Shown in pieces: positions 36,355 to 45,261 of a stretch of 64,000 nt of DNA (position 1 is the stretch's first letter; each line of letters starts with the position of its first letter). The notes under the pieces were generated by a model. That model searched no databases and was not told the origin of the DNA. It was given only the letters and a program-made list of their open reading frames with translations. The DNA is from Petrimonas sulfuriphila (GTDB taxonomy: Bacteria > Bacteroidota > Bacteroidia > Bacteroidales > Dysgonomonadaceae), in NCBI RefSeq assembly GCF_051201015.1, contig NZ_JBPEHI010000010.1; one strand, written 5' to 3'. Made by a program: the position numbers and the translations under genes.

Positions 36355-38142
36355 TTAGTCGAGCTTCAGTACCGCTAAAAACGCTTTTTGCGGAACTTCC
36401 ACGTTACCTACCTGCTTCATGCGCTTCTTCCCTTCCTTTTGTTTTTCGAGCAGCTTGCGCTTACGGGAGATGTCCCCACCGTAGCACTTGGCCGTTACAT
36501 CTTTCCGGACTGCCTTTACAGTCTCCCGGGCAATAATCTTGGCCCCGATCGCCGCCTGTATGGCGATATCGAACTGCTGTCGGGGGATCAGTTCTTTCAG
36601 CTTCTCACACATCCTGCGTCCGAAAGATTGTGCGTTGTCGGCATGGGTGAGTGTGGAAAGTGCATCCACCGGCTCTCCGTTGAGCAGGATATCGAGCTTC
36701 ACCAGTTTCGAAGGCCGGAAATCGTGGATGTGGTAATCGAACGACGCATACCCTTTGGAGATGCTCTTCAGCTTATCGTAAAAATCGATAACGATCTCTC
36801 CCAGCGGCAAGTCGAAAATAATCTCCACCCGGTCTCCCGAAATGTACTCCTGCTTGATGAGGATACCCCGCTTGCCCAGGCACAGGGTCATGATCGGGCC
36901 GATGTATGTCGTGCTTGTAATGATGGACGAACGGATATAAGGCTCGTCGATATGGTCGATCAGTGTGGGATCGGGCAATCCGGCGGGGTTGTGCACCTCC
37001 TTCATATTGCCTTTCTTGTCGTACACCTTGTACGAAACGTTGGGAACGGTGGTGATCACGTCCATATCGAACTCGCGCTCCAGTCGCTCCTGAATGATTT
37101 CCATGTGCAGCAATCCGAGAAAACCGCAGCGGAAACCGAATCCCAGGGCCACCGACGATTCGGGTTGGAAAGTGAGCGAAGCATCATTCAGCTGCAACTT
37201 TTCCAGCGATGCCCGCAAGTTTTCAAACTCCTCGCTTTCGATGGGGTAAACACCGGCAAAAACCATTGGCTTCACCTCTTCGAAGCCGGCGATGGCTTTG
37301 TCGCAGGGGTTCTTCACGTGCGTGATGGTGTCCCCCACCTTTACCTCTTTCGACGTTTTAATTCCCGAGATGATATACCCCACGTTGCCGCATTCAACCC
37401 GCTGGCGGGGGTCCATGCCAAGGCGAAGGATACCCACCTCGTCGGCATCGTACTCTTTCCCGGTATTTACGAACTTCACCAGGTCACCTTTGGCAATGCT
37501 GCCGTTCATGATTTTGAAGTACGCAATGATTCCCCGGAACGGATTAAAAACCGAATCGAAGATCAAAGCCTGTAGTGGAGCATCGGGGTCGCCTATTGGC
37601 GCGGGAACACGTTCGATAACGGCCGCCAGAATCTCTTCAATGCCGACTCCCGTTTTTCCGCTTGCGCGAAGGATATCGGTACGCGGGCAGCCGAGCAACT
37701 CCACGATCTGATCTTCCACCTCATCGGGCATTGCACTCTCCAGGTCAATCTTATTGATGATGGGAATAATCTCCAGATCATGCTCAATGGCCATGTAGAC
37801 GTTGGAGATGGTTTGCGCCTGGATTCCCTGGGCAGCGTCCACAATGAGCAAAGCGCCTTCGCAGGCGGCGATGGATCGGGACACCTCGTACGAAAAGTCC
37901 ACGTGTCCCGGAGTATCAATCAGGTTCAATGTATATTTTTCACCACCATACTCGTAAATCATCTGAACGGCGGTACTCTTTATCGTGATGCCGCGCTCGC
38001 GTTCCAAATCCATGCTGTCGAGCACCTGCGCCTGCAGGTCCTTGCTATCGATGGTTTTGGTAAACTCGAGCAACCGGTCGGCCAGGGTACTTTTCCCGTG
38101 ATCGATATGAGCGATGATACAAAAATTACGTATATTCTTCAT
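36355..38142 (-). CDS. lepA: Elongation factor 4 (LepA)
   Basis: 595 residues, the standard length. A ribosome-dependent GTPase that influences translation under stress and in initiation. G1 is AHIDHGKST, G3 is DTPGHVDF with the catalytic histidine present (in contrast to the paralog at 4939), and G4 is NKIDL; the LepA-specific C-terminal domain is present. It follows asnS by 14 nt. Confidence 0.96.
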   Translation of the reverse strand: MKNIRNFCIIAHIDHGKSTLADRLLEFTKTIDSKDLQAQVLDSMDLERERGITIKSTAVQMIYEYGGEKYTLNLIDTPGHVDFSYEVSRSIAACEGALLIVDAAQGIQAQTISNVYMAIEHDLEIIPIINKIDLESAMPDEVEDQIVELLGCPRTDILRASGKTGVGIEEILAAVIERVPAPIGDPDAPLQALIFDSVFNPFRGIIAYFKIMNGSIAKGDLVKFVNTGKEYDADEVGILRLGMDPRQRVECGNVGYIISGIKTSKEVKVGDTITHVKNPCDKAIAGFEEVKPMVFAGVYPIESEEFENLRASLEKLQLNDASLTFQPESSVALGFGFRCGFLGLLHMEIIQERLEREFDMDVITTVPNVSYKVYDKKGNMKEVHNPAGLPDPTLIDHIDEPYIRSSIITSTTYIGPIMTLCLGKRGILIKQEYISGDRVEIIFDLPLGEIVIDFYDKLKSISKGYASFDYHIHDFRPSKLVKLDILLNGEPVDALSTLTHADNAQSFGRRMCEKLKELIPRQQFDIAIQAAIGAKIIARETVKAVRKDVTAKCYGGDISRKRKLLEKQKEGKKRMKQVGNVEVPQKAFLAVLKLD

Positions 38143-38156
38143 TTAAAAACCTATTC

Positions 38157-39554
38157 TTAAAAATCTGCGTTATTGGGTGTTCTCGGGAACGGGATCACGT
38201 CGCGGATGTTTGTCATGCCGGTAACGAAAAGCATCAGCCTTTCAAAGCCGAGGCCAAAGCCGGCGTGCGGTGCCGTGCCGAATTTACGGATCTCCAGGTA
38301 CCACCAGATCGGGTCGATGTGCATGTCTATTTCTTTTACACGCTGCATGAGCTTGTCGTAGTTCTCTTCACGTTCAGACCCGCCGATGATCTCACCTATT
38401 TTCGGGAAAAGGACATCCATGGCCCGGACAGTTTTACCGTCATCGTTCTGTTTCATGTAGAACGATTTTATCTCCTTGGGATAATCGGTAAGGATCACCG
38501 GGCACTTGAAATGTTTTTCCACCAGGTAACGTTCGTGTTCCGACTGCAGGTCGGCTCCCCAGTACACGGGAAACTCAAAGGAGTGGCCCGATTCTTCGAG
38601 GATCTTCACACCCTCGGTGTAGGTAAGGCGTACAAAATCGTTGTTCACCACAAAGTTCAGGCGGTCTATCAGCTCATTGTCATACATCTTTTCCAGAAAC
38701 TCGATATCTTCCATGCAGTTATCCAGCGCGTACCGGATAAGGTATTTCAGGAAATCCTCTGCCAGGTTCATGTTATCGGTATTGTCGTTGAACGCCACTT
38801 CGGGTTCAATCATCCAGAACTCGGCCAGGTGTCGCGGCGTATTGGAGTTTTCGGCACGGAAAGTGGGCCCAAACGTATAAATGGCACCGAGCGCCATCGC
38901 ACCGAGCTCGCCTTCGAGCTGTCCGGAAACCGTCAAGTTCGTTTGCCTGCCGAAGAAATCCTGCGAATAATCAATTTTTCCTTCCTCCGTCCTGGGCACA
39001 TTGTTCATATCCAGTGTGGTCACCTCGAACATGGAGCCGGCACCCTCGGCATCGGAAGCCGTGATGACGGGCGTGTGGAAATAGTAGAATCCCCGGTCGT
39101 TGAAGAACTTGTGAATGGCGTATGACATGTGGTGACGCATGCGAAAAATGGCTCCAAACGTGTTTGTCCTCGGGCGCAGGTAAGCTATCTCCCGCAGGAA
39201 CTCCAGCGAGTGACCCTTCTTCTGCAGCGGATACGTTGCCGGATCTGCCGTTCCGTAGATTTCAATCCCGGTTGCCTGGATCTCCACAGACTGTCCCTGT
39301 CCCTGCGATTCCACCAGCTTGCCGTTCACATTCAGGCAGGCCCCGGTGGTGATGGGTTTAAGATACTCTTCACCAAACTGGGCTATATCTATGACTACCT
39401 GTATATTATTTATGGTCGTCCCATCATTTAACGCTACAAAGCTCACATTTTTATTTCCGCGGCGGGTACGCACCCATCCCTTTACATTTACTTCTGTTCC
39501 GGTTTGCGCCGATTTTAACGCATCGGCAATCGTTGTTCTTTTCAGTTGTTTCAT
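38157..39554 (-). CDS. asnS: Asparaginyl-tRNA synthetase
   Basis: 465 residues from ATG 39554 (MKQLKRTTIADAL); the frame runs on to a TTG at 39590 that I do not favour. Class IIb synthetase: N-terminal OB-fold for the anticodon, class II motif 2 around FRAENSNTPRHL and motif 3 GLGFERL. It charges tRNA-Asn. Part of a probable minus-strand run purB-rluB-asnS-lepA. Confidence 0.94.
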   Translation of the reverse strand: MKQLKRTTIADALKSAQTGTEVNVKGWVRTRRGNKNVSFVALNDGTTINNIQVVIDIAQFGEEYLKPITTGACLNVNGKLVESQGQGQSVEIQATGIEIYGTADPATYPLQKKGHSLEFLREIAYLRPRTNTFGAIFRMRHHMSYAIHKFFNDRGFYYFHTPVITASDAEGAGSMFEVTTLDMNNVPRTEEGKIDYSQDFFGRQTNLTVSGQLEGELGAMALGAIYTFGPTFRAENSNTPRHLAEFWMIEPEVAFNDNTDNMNLAEDFLKYLIRYALDNCMEDIEFLEKMYDNELIDRLNFVVNNDFVRLTYTEGVKILEESGHSFEFPVYWGADLQSEHERYLVEKHFKCPVILTDYPKEIKSFYMKQNDDGKTVRAMDVLFPKIGEIIGGSEREENYDKLMQRVKEIDMHIDPIWWYLEIRKFGTAPHAGFGLGFERLMLFVTGMTNIRDVIPFPRTPNNADF

Positions 39555-39628
39555 ATTACTCCTAATCCCTTGTATCCTCGTCAGATTCAAGGGAATATAA
39601 TTTAAATATTCGTTTTACAGATATCTCC

Positions 39629-39662
39629 CCGCCATCCGGCGGACCGGCCTGCAGGAGGCCGG
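39629..39662 (-). terminator. Two adjacent GC-rich hairpins after the rluB-like gene
   Basis: CCGCC/GGCGG (39629-39642, 4-nt loop) and CCGGCCT/AGGCCGG (39644-39662, 5-nt loop) lie just downstream of the gene ending at 39666. No T-run follows, so termination may be partial. Confidence 0.45.
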
Positions 39663-39665
39663 GAG

Positions 39666-40772
39666 CTAATCAAATGCACCCATCCTCAGCATGTTCACCT
39701 CTTTTTCCGACAAGTAACGCCATTTTCCGCGCGACAGGTTTTTCTTTGTCAGTCCGGCAAAGTACACCCGGTCGAGCTTCAGCACCCGGTAACCCAGCTT
39801 TTCAAAAATACGGCGTACAACGCGGTTTTTTCCCGAGTGGATCTCGATGCCTATCTGGCTCAGGTCCTCTTCGGTAACGTAGCTGATGGCGTCAGCATGT
39901 ATTTCACCGTCCTCCAGTTCAATACCGTCGGCGATAGCTTGCATATGCTCCATAGCCACGGGTTTATCCAACCATACCTGATAAATTTTCCGTTTCTCGT
40001 ACTTGGGGTGGGTCAGCTTTGATGCCAGGTCGCCGTCGTTTGTCAGCAGCAGTACTCCGGTAGTAGCCCTATCGAGGCGGCCAACAGGATAAATCCGCTC
40101 TTTGCAGGCAGCTTTCACCAGGTCCATGACCGTTTTCCGGTTCTCGGGATCATCGGTAGTGGTGACAAAACCCTTGGGTTTGTTCAGCAGCACGTAAACC
40201 TTGCTTTCCAGCGATACTACCTGGTCGTTGAACATCACCTCGTCGGCACGGGTGATCTTTGTGCCCAGCTCGGTAACCACCTCGCCGTTCACCTTCACAA
40301 CTCCGGCCTGGATAAACTCATCGGCCTCACGGCGCGAGCAAACTCCGGCATTGGCCAGGTATTTGTTGAGACGGATCGGTGCCGTTGGATCGGCATTTTC
40401 CTTGTATTTGATCTGCTTGAAGATTTTCTTCTTCTTCACCAGCTTTTTCGGTCCCTGGTTCACAGGTTGTGCGTTACGGGGCCTTCCCGGCGCGTTGCCG
40501 TAAGCGTTATAATTTCTTTCACCTCCTCCGCCATGGGCACCCGAAGAGACTCTCTCCCCCACTCTCGGACGGCGTTTTTTGCTACCTTCAGGGCTATTGG
40601 GGTTGCTTTCATAGTTTCTGTTGTAATTTTCTTCATACGATGGGCGATAGTTGCCATCTTCCCGCTGTGGTCTTCTTTCTACGTTGTAATTTCTGTTTGA
40701 AGAAGAGTGTCTCTCATTGTTCGCGTTGCCATAACTCCGGCTGGGTCGCGAATCGTTGTTGTTCGTTGCCAT
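39666..40772 (-). CDS. rluB: RluB/RsuA-family 23S rRNA pseudouridine synthase with long disordered N-terminus
   Basis: 368 residues. Residues 1-120 are disordered and rich in N, R, S, Y and G (an RNA-binding-like tail common in Bacteroidetes members). An S4 domain follows (LNKYLANAGVCSRREADE), then the catalytic domain with GRLDRATTGVLLLTNDGD, where the aspartate is the nucleophile. It probably modifies 23S rRNA near U2605; rRNA site is inferred from the subfamily. The symbol is provisional (rluB versus rsuA/rluF). Confidence 0.83.
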   Translation of the reverse strand: MATNNNDSRPSRSYGNANNERHSSSNRNYNVERRPQREDGNYRPSYEENYNRNYESNPNSPEGSKKRRPRVGERVSSGAHGGGGERNYNAYGNAPGRPRNAQPVNQGPKKLVKKKKIFKQIKYKENADPTAPIRLNKYLANAGVCSRREADEFIQAGVVKVNGEVVTELGTKITRADEVMFNDQVVSLESKVYVLLNKPKGFVTTTDDPENRKTVMDLVKAACKERIYPVGRLDRATTGVLLLTNDGDLASKLTHPKYEKRKIYQVWLDKPVAMEHMQAIADGIELEDGEIHADAISYVTEEDLSQIGIEIHSGKNRVVRRIFEKLGYRVLKLDRVYFAGLTKKNLSRGKWRYLSEKEVNMLRMGAFD

Positions 40773-40879
40773 TTTTCTTTTTTAAATTTTAATTTTCAAT
40801 AACCTCACGGTTTCCTTTTAAACAATACCTAAAACTTTTTCGTTTCCATGTTCCTTGCAGAAAAAAGTCTTTCTGTCAA

Positions 40880-42223
40880 TCAAATACCTGTATAGTTTTT
40901 TGGCGAAATCGCCTTGAGTTCTTTTTTTATTTCTTCGTTTACCTCCAACGTATCGATGAAGTCCGAAATGCTTTCTTTCGTTATGTGCCGGTTTGTGCGC
41001 GTCAACGCTTTCAGTGCCTCATAAGGTTTTGGATAGCCTTCCCGGCGCAGGATGGTTTGAATCCCTTCTGCCACCACTGCCCAATTGTTTTCCAGATCCC
41101 GCTCTATCGCCTCCTCATTTAACAACAATTTATGCAGCCCTTTTGTTGTGCTTTTTATCGCAATTAATCCGTGCGCCAGTGGCATTCCGATGTTGCGGAT
41201 CACCGTTGAGTCGGTCAGGTCCCGTTGCAGCCTCGAGATCGGGAGTTTAGCCGCCAGGTGTTCCAGCCATGCATTGGCAATCCCCAGGTTCCCTTCGGCA
41301 TTTTCAAAATCGATGGGATTTACCTTATGCGGCATGGCCGATGAGCCCACTTCCCCTTCCCGGATACGTTGTTTAAAATATTCCATCGATATATACTGCC
41401 ACACATCACGTGTGAAATCGATAAGGATGGTGTTAATCCGCTTCAGGGCGTCGCAGGAGGCCGCCAGCGCATCGTAATTGGATATCTGTGTGGTATACTC
41501 CTCGCGTACCAGTCCCAGCTTGTTCGACAGGAAACTGTTTGCAAACTCTTTCCAGTCGATGTGCGGATAAGCCACCCGATGAGCGTTGAAGTTCCCTGTC
41601 GCGCCGCCGAACTTCGCTTTCGCCGGGATCCGTTTCAGCACTTCGGTCTGGTTCCTCAGCCGATATTCAAAAACTTGTATTTCCTTTCCCAGCCGTGTAG
41701 GTGATGCCGGTTGCCCGTGTGTTCGCGCCAGCATGGGCACCTCTTTCCACTCTTCGGCAAACTTGCCGATCAGTGCGGTCAGCTCCTCCAGTTGCGGGAT
41801 GTACGTGTTCTGTAGCGCCTCTTTCCACATCATCGGCGTAGCCGTATTGTTGATGTCCTGCGAGGTGAGCCCGAAATGGATGAACTCCTTGAATGCATCA
41901 AGGTGCAGCTCGTCGAATTTCTCTTTCAAGAAATATTCCACTGCCTTAACGTCGTGGTTGGTAACCTTCTCTATCTCCTTGATCCGTTGCGCATCCTGTT
42001 CCGAAAAGTCTTCCGCCATTTTCCTCAGCACACCGAAAACGGGCTTTTCCACTTTATCGAGCGGGGAGATGCCCAGTTCACAAAGTGCAATAAAATATTC
42101 CACCTCCACTTGCGTGCGGTATTTTATCAGTGCATATTCCGAGAAATAAAGAGCCAATTCGCGGGTTTTATCCCTGTATCGTCCGTCAATAGGAGATATG
42201 GCGGAAAGTTCGTCGAGTTTCAT
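40880..42223 (-). CDS. purB: Adenylosuccinate lyase
   Basis: 447 residues. It catalyses two steps in purine synthesis: release of fumarate from SAICAR and from adenylosuccinate. Key parts are TSQDINNTA with the catalytic residues, ARTHGQPASPT, and the fumarase/lyase signature SSAMPHKVNPIDFE. Full length. A -7 box lies 132 nt upstream, and the gap to the downstream rluB-like gene is 107 nt. Confidence 0.95.
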   Translation of the reverse strand: MKLDELSAISPIDGRYRDKTRELALYFSEYALIKYRTQVEVEYFIALCELGISPLDKVEKPVFGVLRKMAEDFSEQDAQRIKEIEKVTNHDVKAVEYFLKEKFDELHLDAFKEFIHFGLTSQDINNTATPMMWKEALQNTYIPQLEELTALIGKFAEEWKEVPMLARTHGQPASPTRLGKEIQVFEYRLRNQTEVLKRIPAKAKFGGATGNFNAHRVAYPHIDWKEFANSFLSNKLGLVREEYTTQISNYDALAASCDALKRINTILIDFTRDVWQYISMEYFKQRIREGEVGSSAMPHKVNPIDFENAEGNLGIANAWLEHLAAKLPISRLQRDLTDSTVIRNIGMPLAHGLIAIKSTTKGLHKLLLNEEAIERDLENNWAVVAEGIQTILRREGYPKPYEALKALTRTNRHITKESISDFIDTLEVNEEIKKELKAISPKNYTGI

Positions 42224-42354
42224 TGTTAACGCATTGGTTTTATAGATTTCGAAACAGGCGAAAAATCACTTCCTACCCTGCTTCACTCATCATAATTTTG
42301 ATTTTCAGTACGTGCCGAATCAGTAAATTTTTATCTTTCTTTTTATTGAGAGTA

Positions 42355-42362
42355 CAAAAGTA
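42355..42362 (-). promoter_or_regulatory. -7 box of purB
   Basis: Minus-strand TACTTTTG fits TAnnTTTG; the leader would be about 128 nt. Confidence 0.45.
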
Positions 42363-42412
42363 GTGATAAATACAGTGCCGTAAAAATTTTTGTAAAAATA
42401 TTTACGAATTAT

Positions 42413-42443
42413 TTTGCAGCAAACGAAAAACGACTTATCTTTG
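42413..42443 (+). promoter_or_regulatory. Consensus promoter of tRNA-Val
   Basis: TTTG (42413-42416), a 19-nt spacer and TATCTTTG (42436-42443) match both boxes of the Bacteroidetes housekeeping promoter. Start is near 42448, about 50 nt before the tRNA. Confidence 0.75.
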
Positions 42444-42499
42444 CATCACTTTTTCAGAAAGCAACCTCCGGGAGCGGACAAAAAGCAGAAGAAGTAACC

Positions 42500-42574
42500 G
42501 GGCGTTTAGCTCAGCTGGTTCAGAGCATCTGCCTTACAAGCAGAGGGTCGGCGGTTCGAATCCGTCAACGCCCA
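42500..42574 (+). tRNA. tRNA-Val (anticodon TAC)
   Basis: A full cloverleaf: acceptor GGGCGTT pairs with AACGCCC, D-arm GCTC...GAGC, anticodon stem TCTGC/GCAGA with loop CTTACAA (anticodon TAC, valine), T-arm GGCGG-TTCGAAT-CCGTC. CCA is not encoded. Accessory, AT-rich DNA with broken genes begins directly after it, suggesting it may have served as an integration site; I found no repeat of its 3' end inside the window. Confidence 0.95.
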
Positions 42575-42586
42575 CACCTAATGATC

Positions 42587-42622
42587 AAGCACTTATCGAT
42601 AATTTTCGGTGAGTGCTTTTTT
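42587..42622 (+). terminator. Rho-independent terminator after tRNA-Val
   Basis: AAGCACT (42587-42593) pairs with AGTGCTT (42612-42618), followed by a T-run to 42622. Confidence 0.7.
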
Positions 42623-42720
42623 CTTTGGGTTAAACATAGGTTAAACTTTATATTATAATAGGATTGAAGAATCGACAAAAATCCTTCTTCATATCCCAAA
42701 GCTGTTTCTATTTTTAACGC

Positions 42721-42888
42721 TTACTCTGTTGTAAGATTACGCTTTCCCATAATAATTGCATTGATGGCTTGATAGGGAACATCTATTTTCTCTGCCAAAC
42801 TGCGTTGGGTAATATCCTGTTTCTTCAAGTCCCTTTCTATTAGTTTTCCGGGATGAATGCCTTTTAGTATGTTGATACGACTATCCAT
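42721..42888 (-). pseudogene. Truncated HigA-type antitoxin (XRE)
   Basis: 55 codons from ATG 42888: it begins MDSRINILKGIHPG and holds the complete helix-turn-helix (TQRSLAEKIDVPYQAINAI), but stops right after GKRNLTTE, where HigA-like antitoxins continue for another 35-45 residues. No HigB toxin gene is present upstream. It is probably a decayed toxin-antitoxin remnant; a short functional repressor cannot be excluded. Confidence 0.65.
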
Positions 42889-43109
42889 AAATTTAGCTCT
42901 TTTGGCAAAAATACACATAAATAAAATCGTTTACTTTGGCGACACTTTTAAAATAAATGAGTACTTATTTCAACTAATTTTCCTATCTTTACCTTATCAC
43001 TTAAAGAGGAAAAATTCTCTTAAAAATCACTCCAAAAGGGAGCGGGTAAAGGGTGGGAGAATCTAAACCTCGACAATTAAAAGACAAGCAGTGATGATAT
43101 CCCAAACGA

Positions 43110-43499
43110 ATGTTTAAGTCTATTTTGATTCCTACGGAAAGGAAATTTCATGTAAACGTTCTAAATTTATATCTGAAGGAAAAGTACGAAACAATTGCCA
43201 TATCCGGTGATGATCCGGAGCGAAGTCGGAAAAGCAAGTTGGAACAAATAGAACAAGGACATTTTCAAATTATTATATCTACCGGACAATACTTTGGAGA
43301 GGGAATAGATATCAATGCATTAGAATGCTTATTTATCGTTTATCCTTTTGCGTTTGAAGGGAAATTAGTGCAATACATAGGTCGTATACAGCGTTCCGGT
43401 AAACCTCCTGTAATATTTGATTACCGGGATTCTAAAATAGATTACTTTGATAAGATGTTCAAGCAAAGAAATAGGTATTACAATAAACTGAGAAAATAA
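43110..43499 (+). pseudogene. C-terminal fragment of a superfamily 2 helicase
   Basis: 129 codons covering only the second RecA-like domain: motif IV region ILIPTERKF, motif V STGQYFGEGID, and motif VI QYIGRIQRSGK with the arginine finger. The Walker A and DEAH halves are absent, and a stop codon lies 5 codons before the ATG. The tail (VIFDYRDSK, KMFKQRNRYYNK) resembles restriction- or conflict-type helicases. It ends 1 nt before rhuM, so the pair was once an operon. Presumed non-functional. Confidence 0.7.
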
Positions 43500-43500
43500 T

Positions 43501-44514
43501 ATGGAAAATAATATTATTCTTTACACGACTCCTGATGGATATGTGAATGTACAAGTTCAATTCGAAGATGATACATTTTGGCTTACGCAAAAGCGTATGG
43601 CAGAACTATTTGGAGTAAATGTGAGAACGATCAATGAACATTTACAGAATATTTACAACTCAGAAGAATTAGATAAAGAGTCAACTATCCGGAAAATCCG
43701 GATAGTTCAACGGGAAGGTTCCAGAGAAGTCTCCCGTGAACTGGACTTTTACCATTTGGATGCAATCATTGCTGTTGGTTATCGTGTCAATAGTTATCAG
43801 GCAACACAATTTCGGATCTGGGCTACGAATACGCTTAGAGAGTACATTACCAAAGGTTTTGTTTTAAACGATGAGATGCTGAAGAACGGACGTTCGTTTG
43901 GTAAAGACTATTTTGACGAGTTGCTTGAACGTATCAGGGAGATTCGGGCAAGTGAACGCAGGTTTTATCAGAAAATTACAGATATCTATGCTACTGCTGC
44001 GGATTATGATAAAAACGCTCCTGTAACCAAAGACTTTTTTGCCACTGTACAGAATAAGTTACATTGGGCAATCACAGGAAAAACGGCTGCTGAAATTATT
44101 TATACTTCAGCTGATGCAACCAAACTATACATGGGATTAACCAACTGGAAACAAGCTCCTGATGGAAAAATATTAAAATCGGATGTTACCATTGCTAAAA
44201 ATTACCTCAATGAAGCACACATCAGGGAATTAAACCGGATAGTATCTGCTTATCTGGATTTGGCGGAAAACAGAGCGGAACGGGGAATAACAACAAATAT
44301 GCAGGATTGGGCTAACTTTTTAAATCTCTTTTTGGAGCTGTCTCAATATCCTATTTTACAGGACAAAGGTAAGGTCTCTGCTTTAGAAGCAAAGCTAAAA
44401 GCAGAACAGGAATATGAAACGTTCCGAAAGATTCAAGACGAATATTATCTTTCCGACTTTGATAAAGAAATAAAGAGAATCAAAGGAAATAAGAATAATA
44501 AAAGAGACTCATAA
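43501..44514 (+). CDS. RhuM family protein
   Basis: 337 residues, complete. The N-terminal winged-helix part has FWLTQKRMAELFGVNVRTINEHL, then the RhuM core (DFYHLDAIIAVGYRVNS, QFRIWATNTLREYI), and a helical C-terminal region with a lysine-rich end. RhuM proteins occur in pathogenicity islands and mobile elements, often next to restriction or toxin systems; their biochemical role is unknown. It directly follows a helicase fragment. A second, broken RhuM lies at 63377. AT-rich relative to the housekeeping genes to the left, consistent with transfer. Confidence 0.82.
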   Translation: MENNIILYTTPDGYVNVQVQFEDDTFWLTQKRMAELFGVNVRTINEHLQNIYNSEELDKESTIRKIRIVQREGSREVSRELDFYHLDAIIAVGYRVNSYQATQFRIWATNTLREYITKGFVLNDEMLKNGRSFGKDYFDELLERIREIRASERRFYQKITDIYATAADYDKNAPVTKDFFATVQNKLHWAITGKTAAEIIYTSADATKLYMGLTNWKQAPDGKILKSDVTIAKNYLNEAHIRELNRIVSAYLDLAENRAERGITTNMQDWANFLNLFLELSQYPILQDKGKVSALEAKLKAEQEYETFRKIQDEYYLSDFDKEIKRIKGNKNNKRDS

Positions 44515-45261
44515 ATATTTTGCAGTAATGTACAAAATGTGTCCTCTTTTGTAAATTATTTGCGTTGATAAATAAATATTGATTAGTATCCGGTAAACAT
44601 TTCAACGCTATTAATTACCCCTTTGTGAAGTAAAAGTGTATTAAGAAAGCACCCTACTATATATAATAGAAATTTTATATAGTTGATAATTAATGTTTTA
44701 AAGACACTATCCGAAAAATTGTGTAAATGAAAAACTACAGGAAACGATTCTTGGTTTTCCGATTTCATCCCTAATTTTGTTTACATTTTATGCAAATGGA
44801 TACTATTTTAGTAATTTATGGATGAATTAGTAAATTAAAAAACGTTAATTATTTGAGCCGGTAGCCGATATCTCATCGGGTTACCTTATCTATCTTCCTA
44901 AAAACATACTAAGTCATCCCTCATTCCGGAATTTCCATATTACCCGGATATCGCTGTTCAAGTCTGCCGACGTTTATCTGGGCAGAGGAGAGAAGATTTT
45001 AACAATCAGGAAACAAATAAAAAAGAGTCGATACTTTTAAGGAGAAAAATTTACGAACAGGATAAACTGTGTCATGCTCGTAACACTAATATTTCTCTTT
45101 TCGAACGCTCTCACACAAAAAAAGAGGGTTTTGAAAAGAAAATTATCCTAAAACCAATCTATTAAAAATAATTTAACTAAACTTGCAGGGGTAAACTTAA
45201 GGTTGAAGACATACACCATAGAAGAATTGGTGGATTTCATAAAATATACTATCTAATCAAA
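44515..45261. other. 747-nt AT-rich region without a convincing gene
   Basis: I find no credible coding region; the 61-codon minus frame at 44583-44768 has no promoter or family signal. A plus-strand TAATTTTG at 44772-44779 fits a -7 box but is nearly 500 nt from the next gene. This is the seam between the broken-gene island and the utilisation locus. Confidence 0.5.

Noticed and set aside
39554..39590. Longer asnS start at TTG 39590
   Set aside because: The ATG at 39554 gives the normal AsnRS N-terminus; the extra 12 residues look like untranslated sequence.
42500..42574. attL core duplicated inside the window
   Set aside because: I found no second copy of the tRNA 3' end between 42.6 and 64 kb, so an attachment site is not claimed.
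44583..44768. 61-codon minus-strand frame
   Set aside because: No promoter, no recognisable domain, and composition like the AT-rich spacer.
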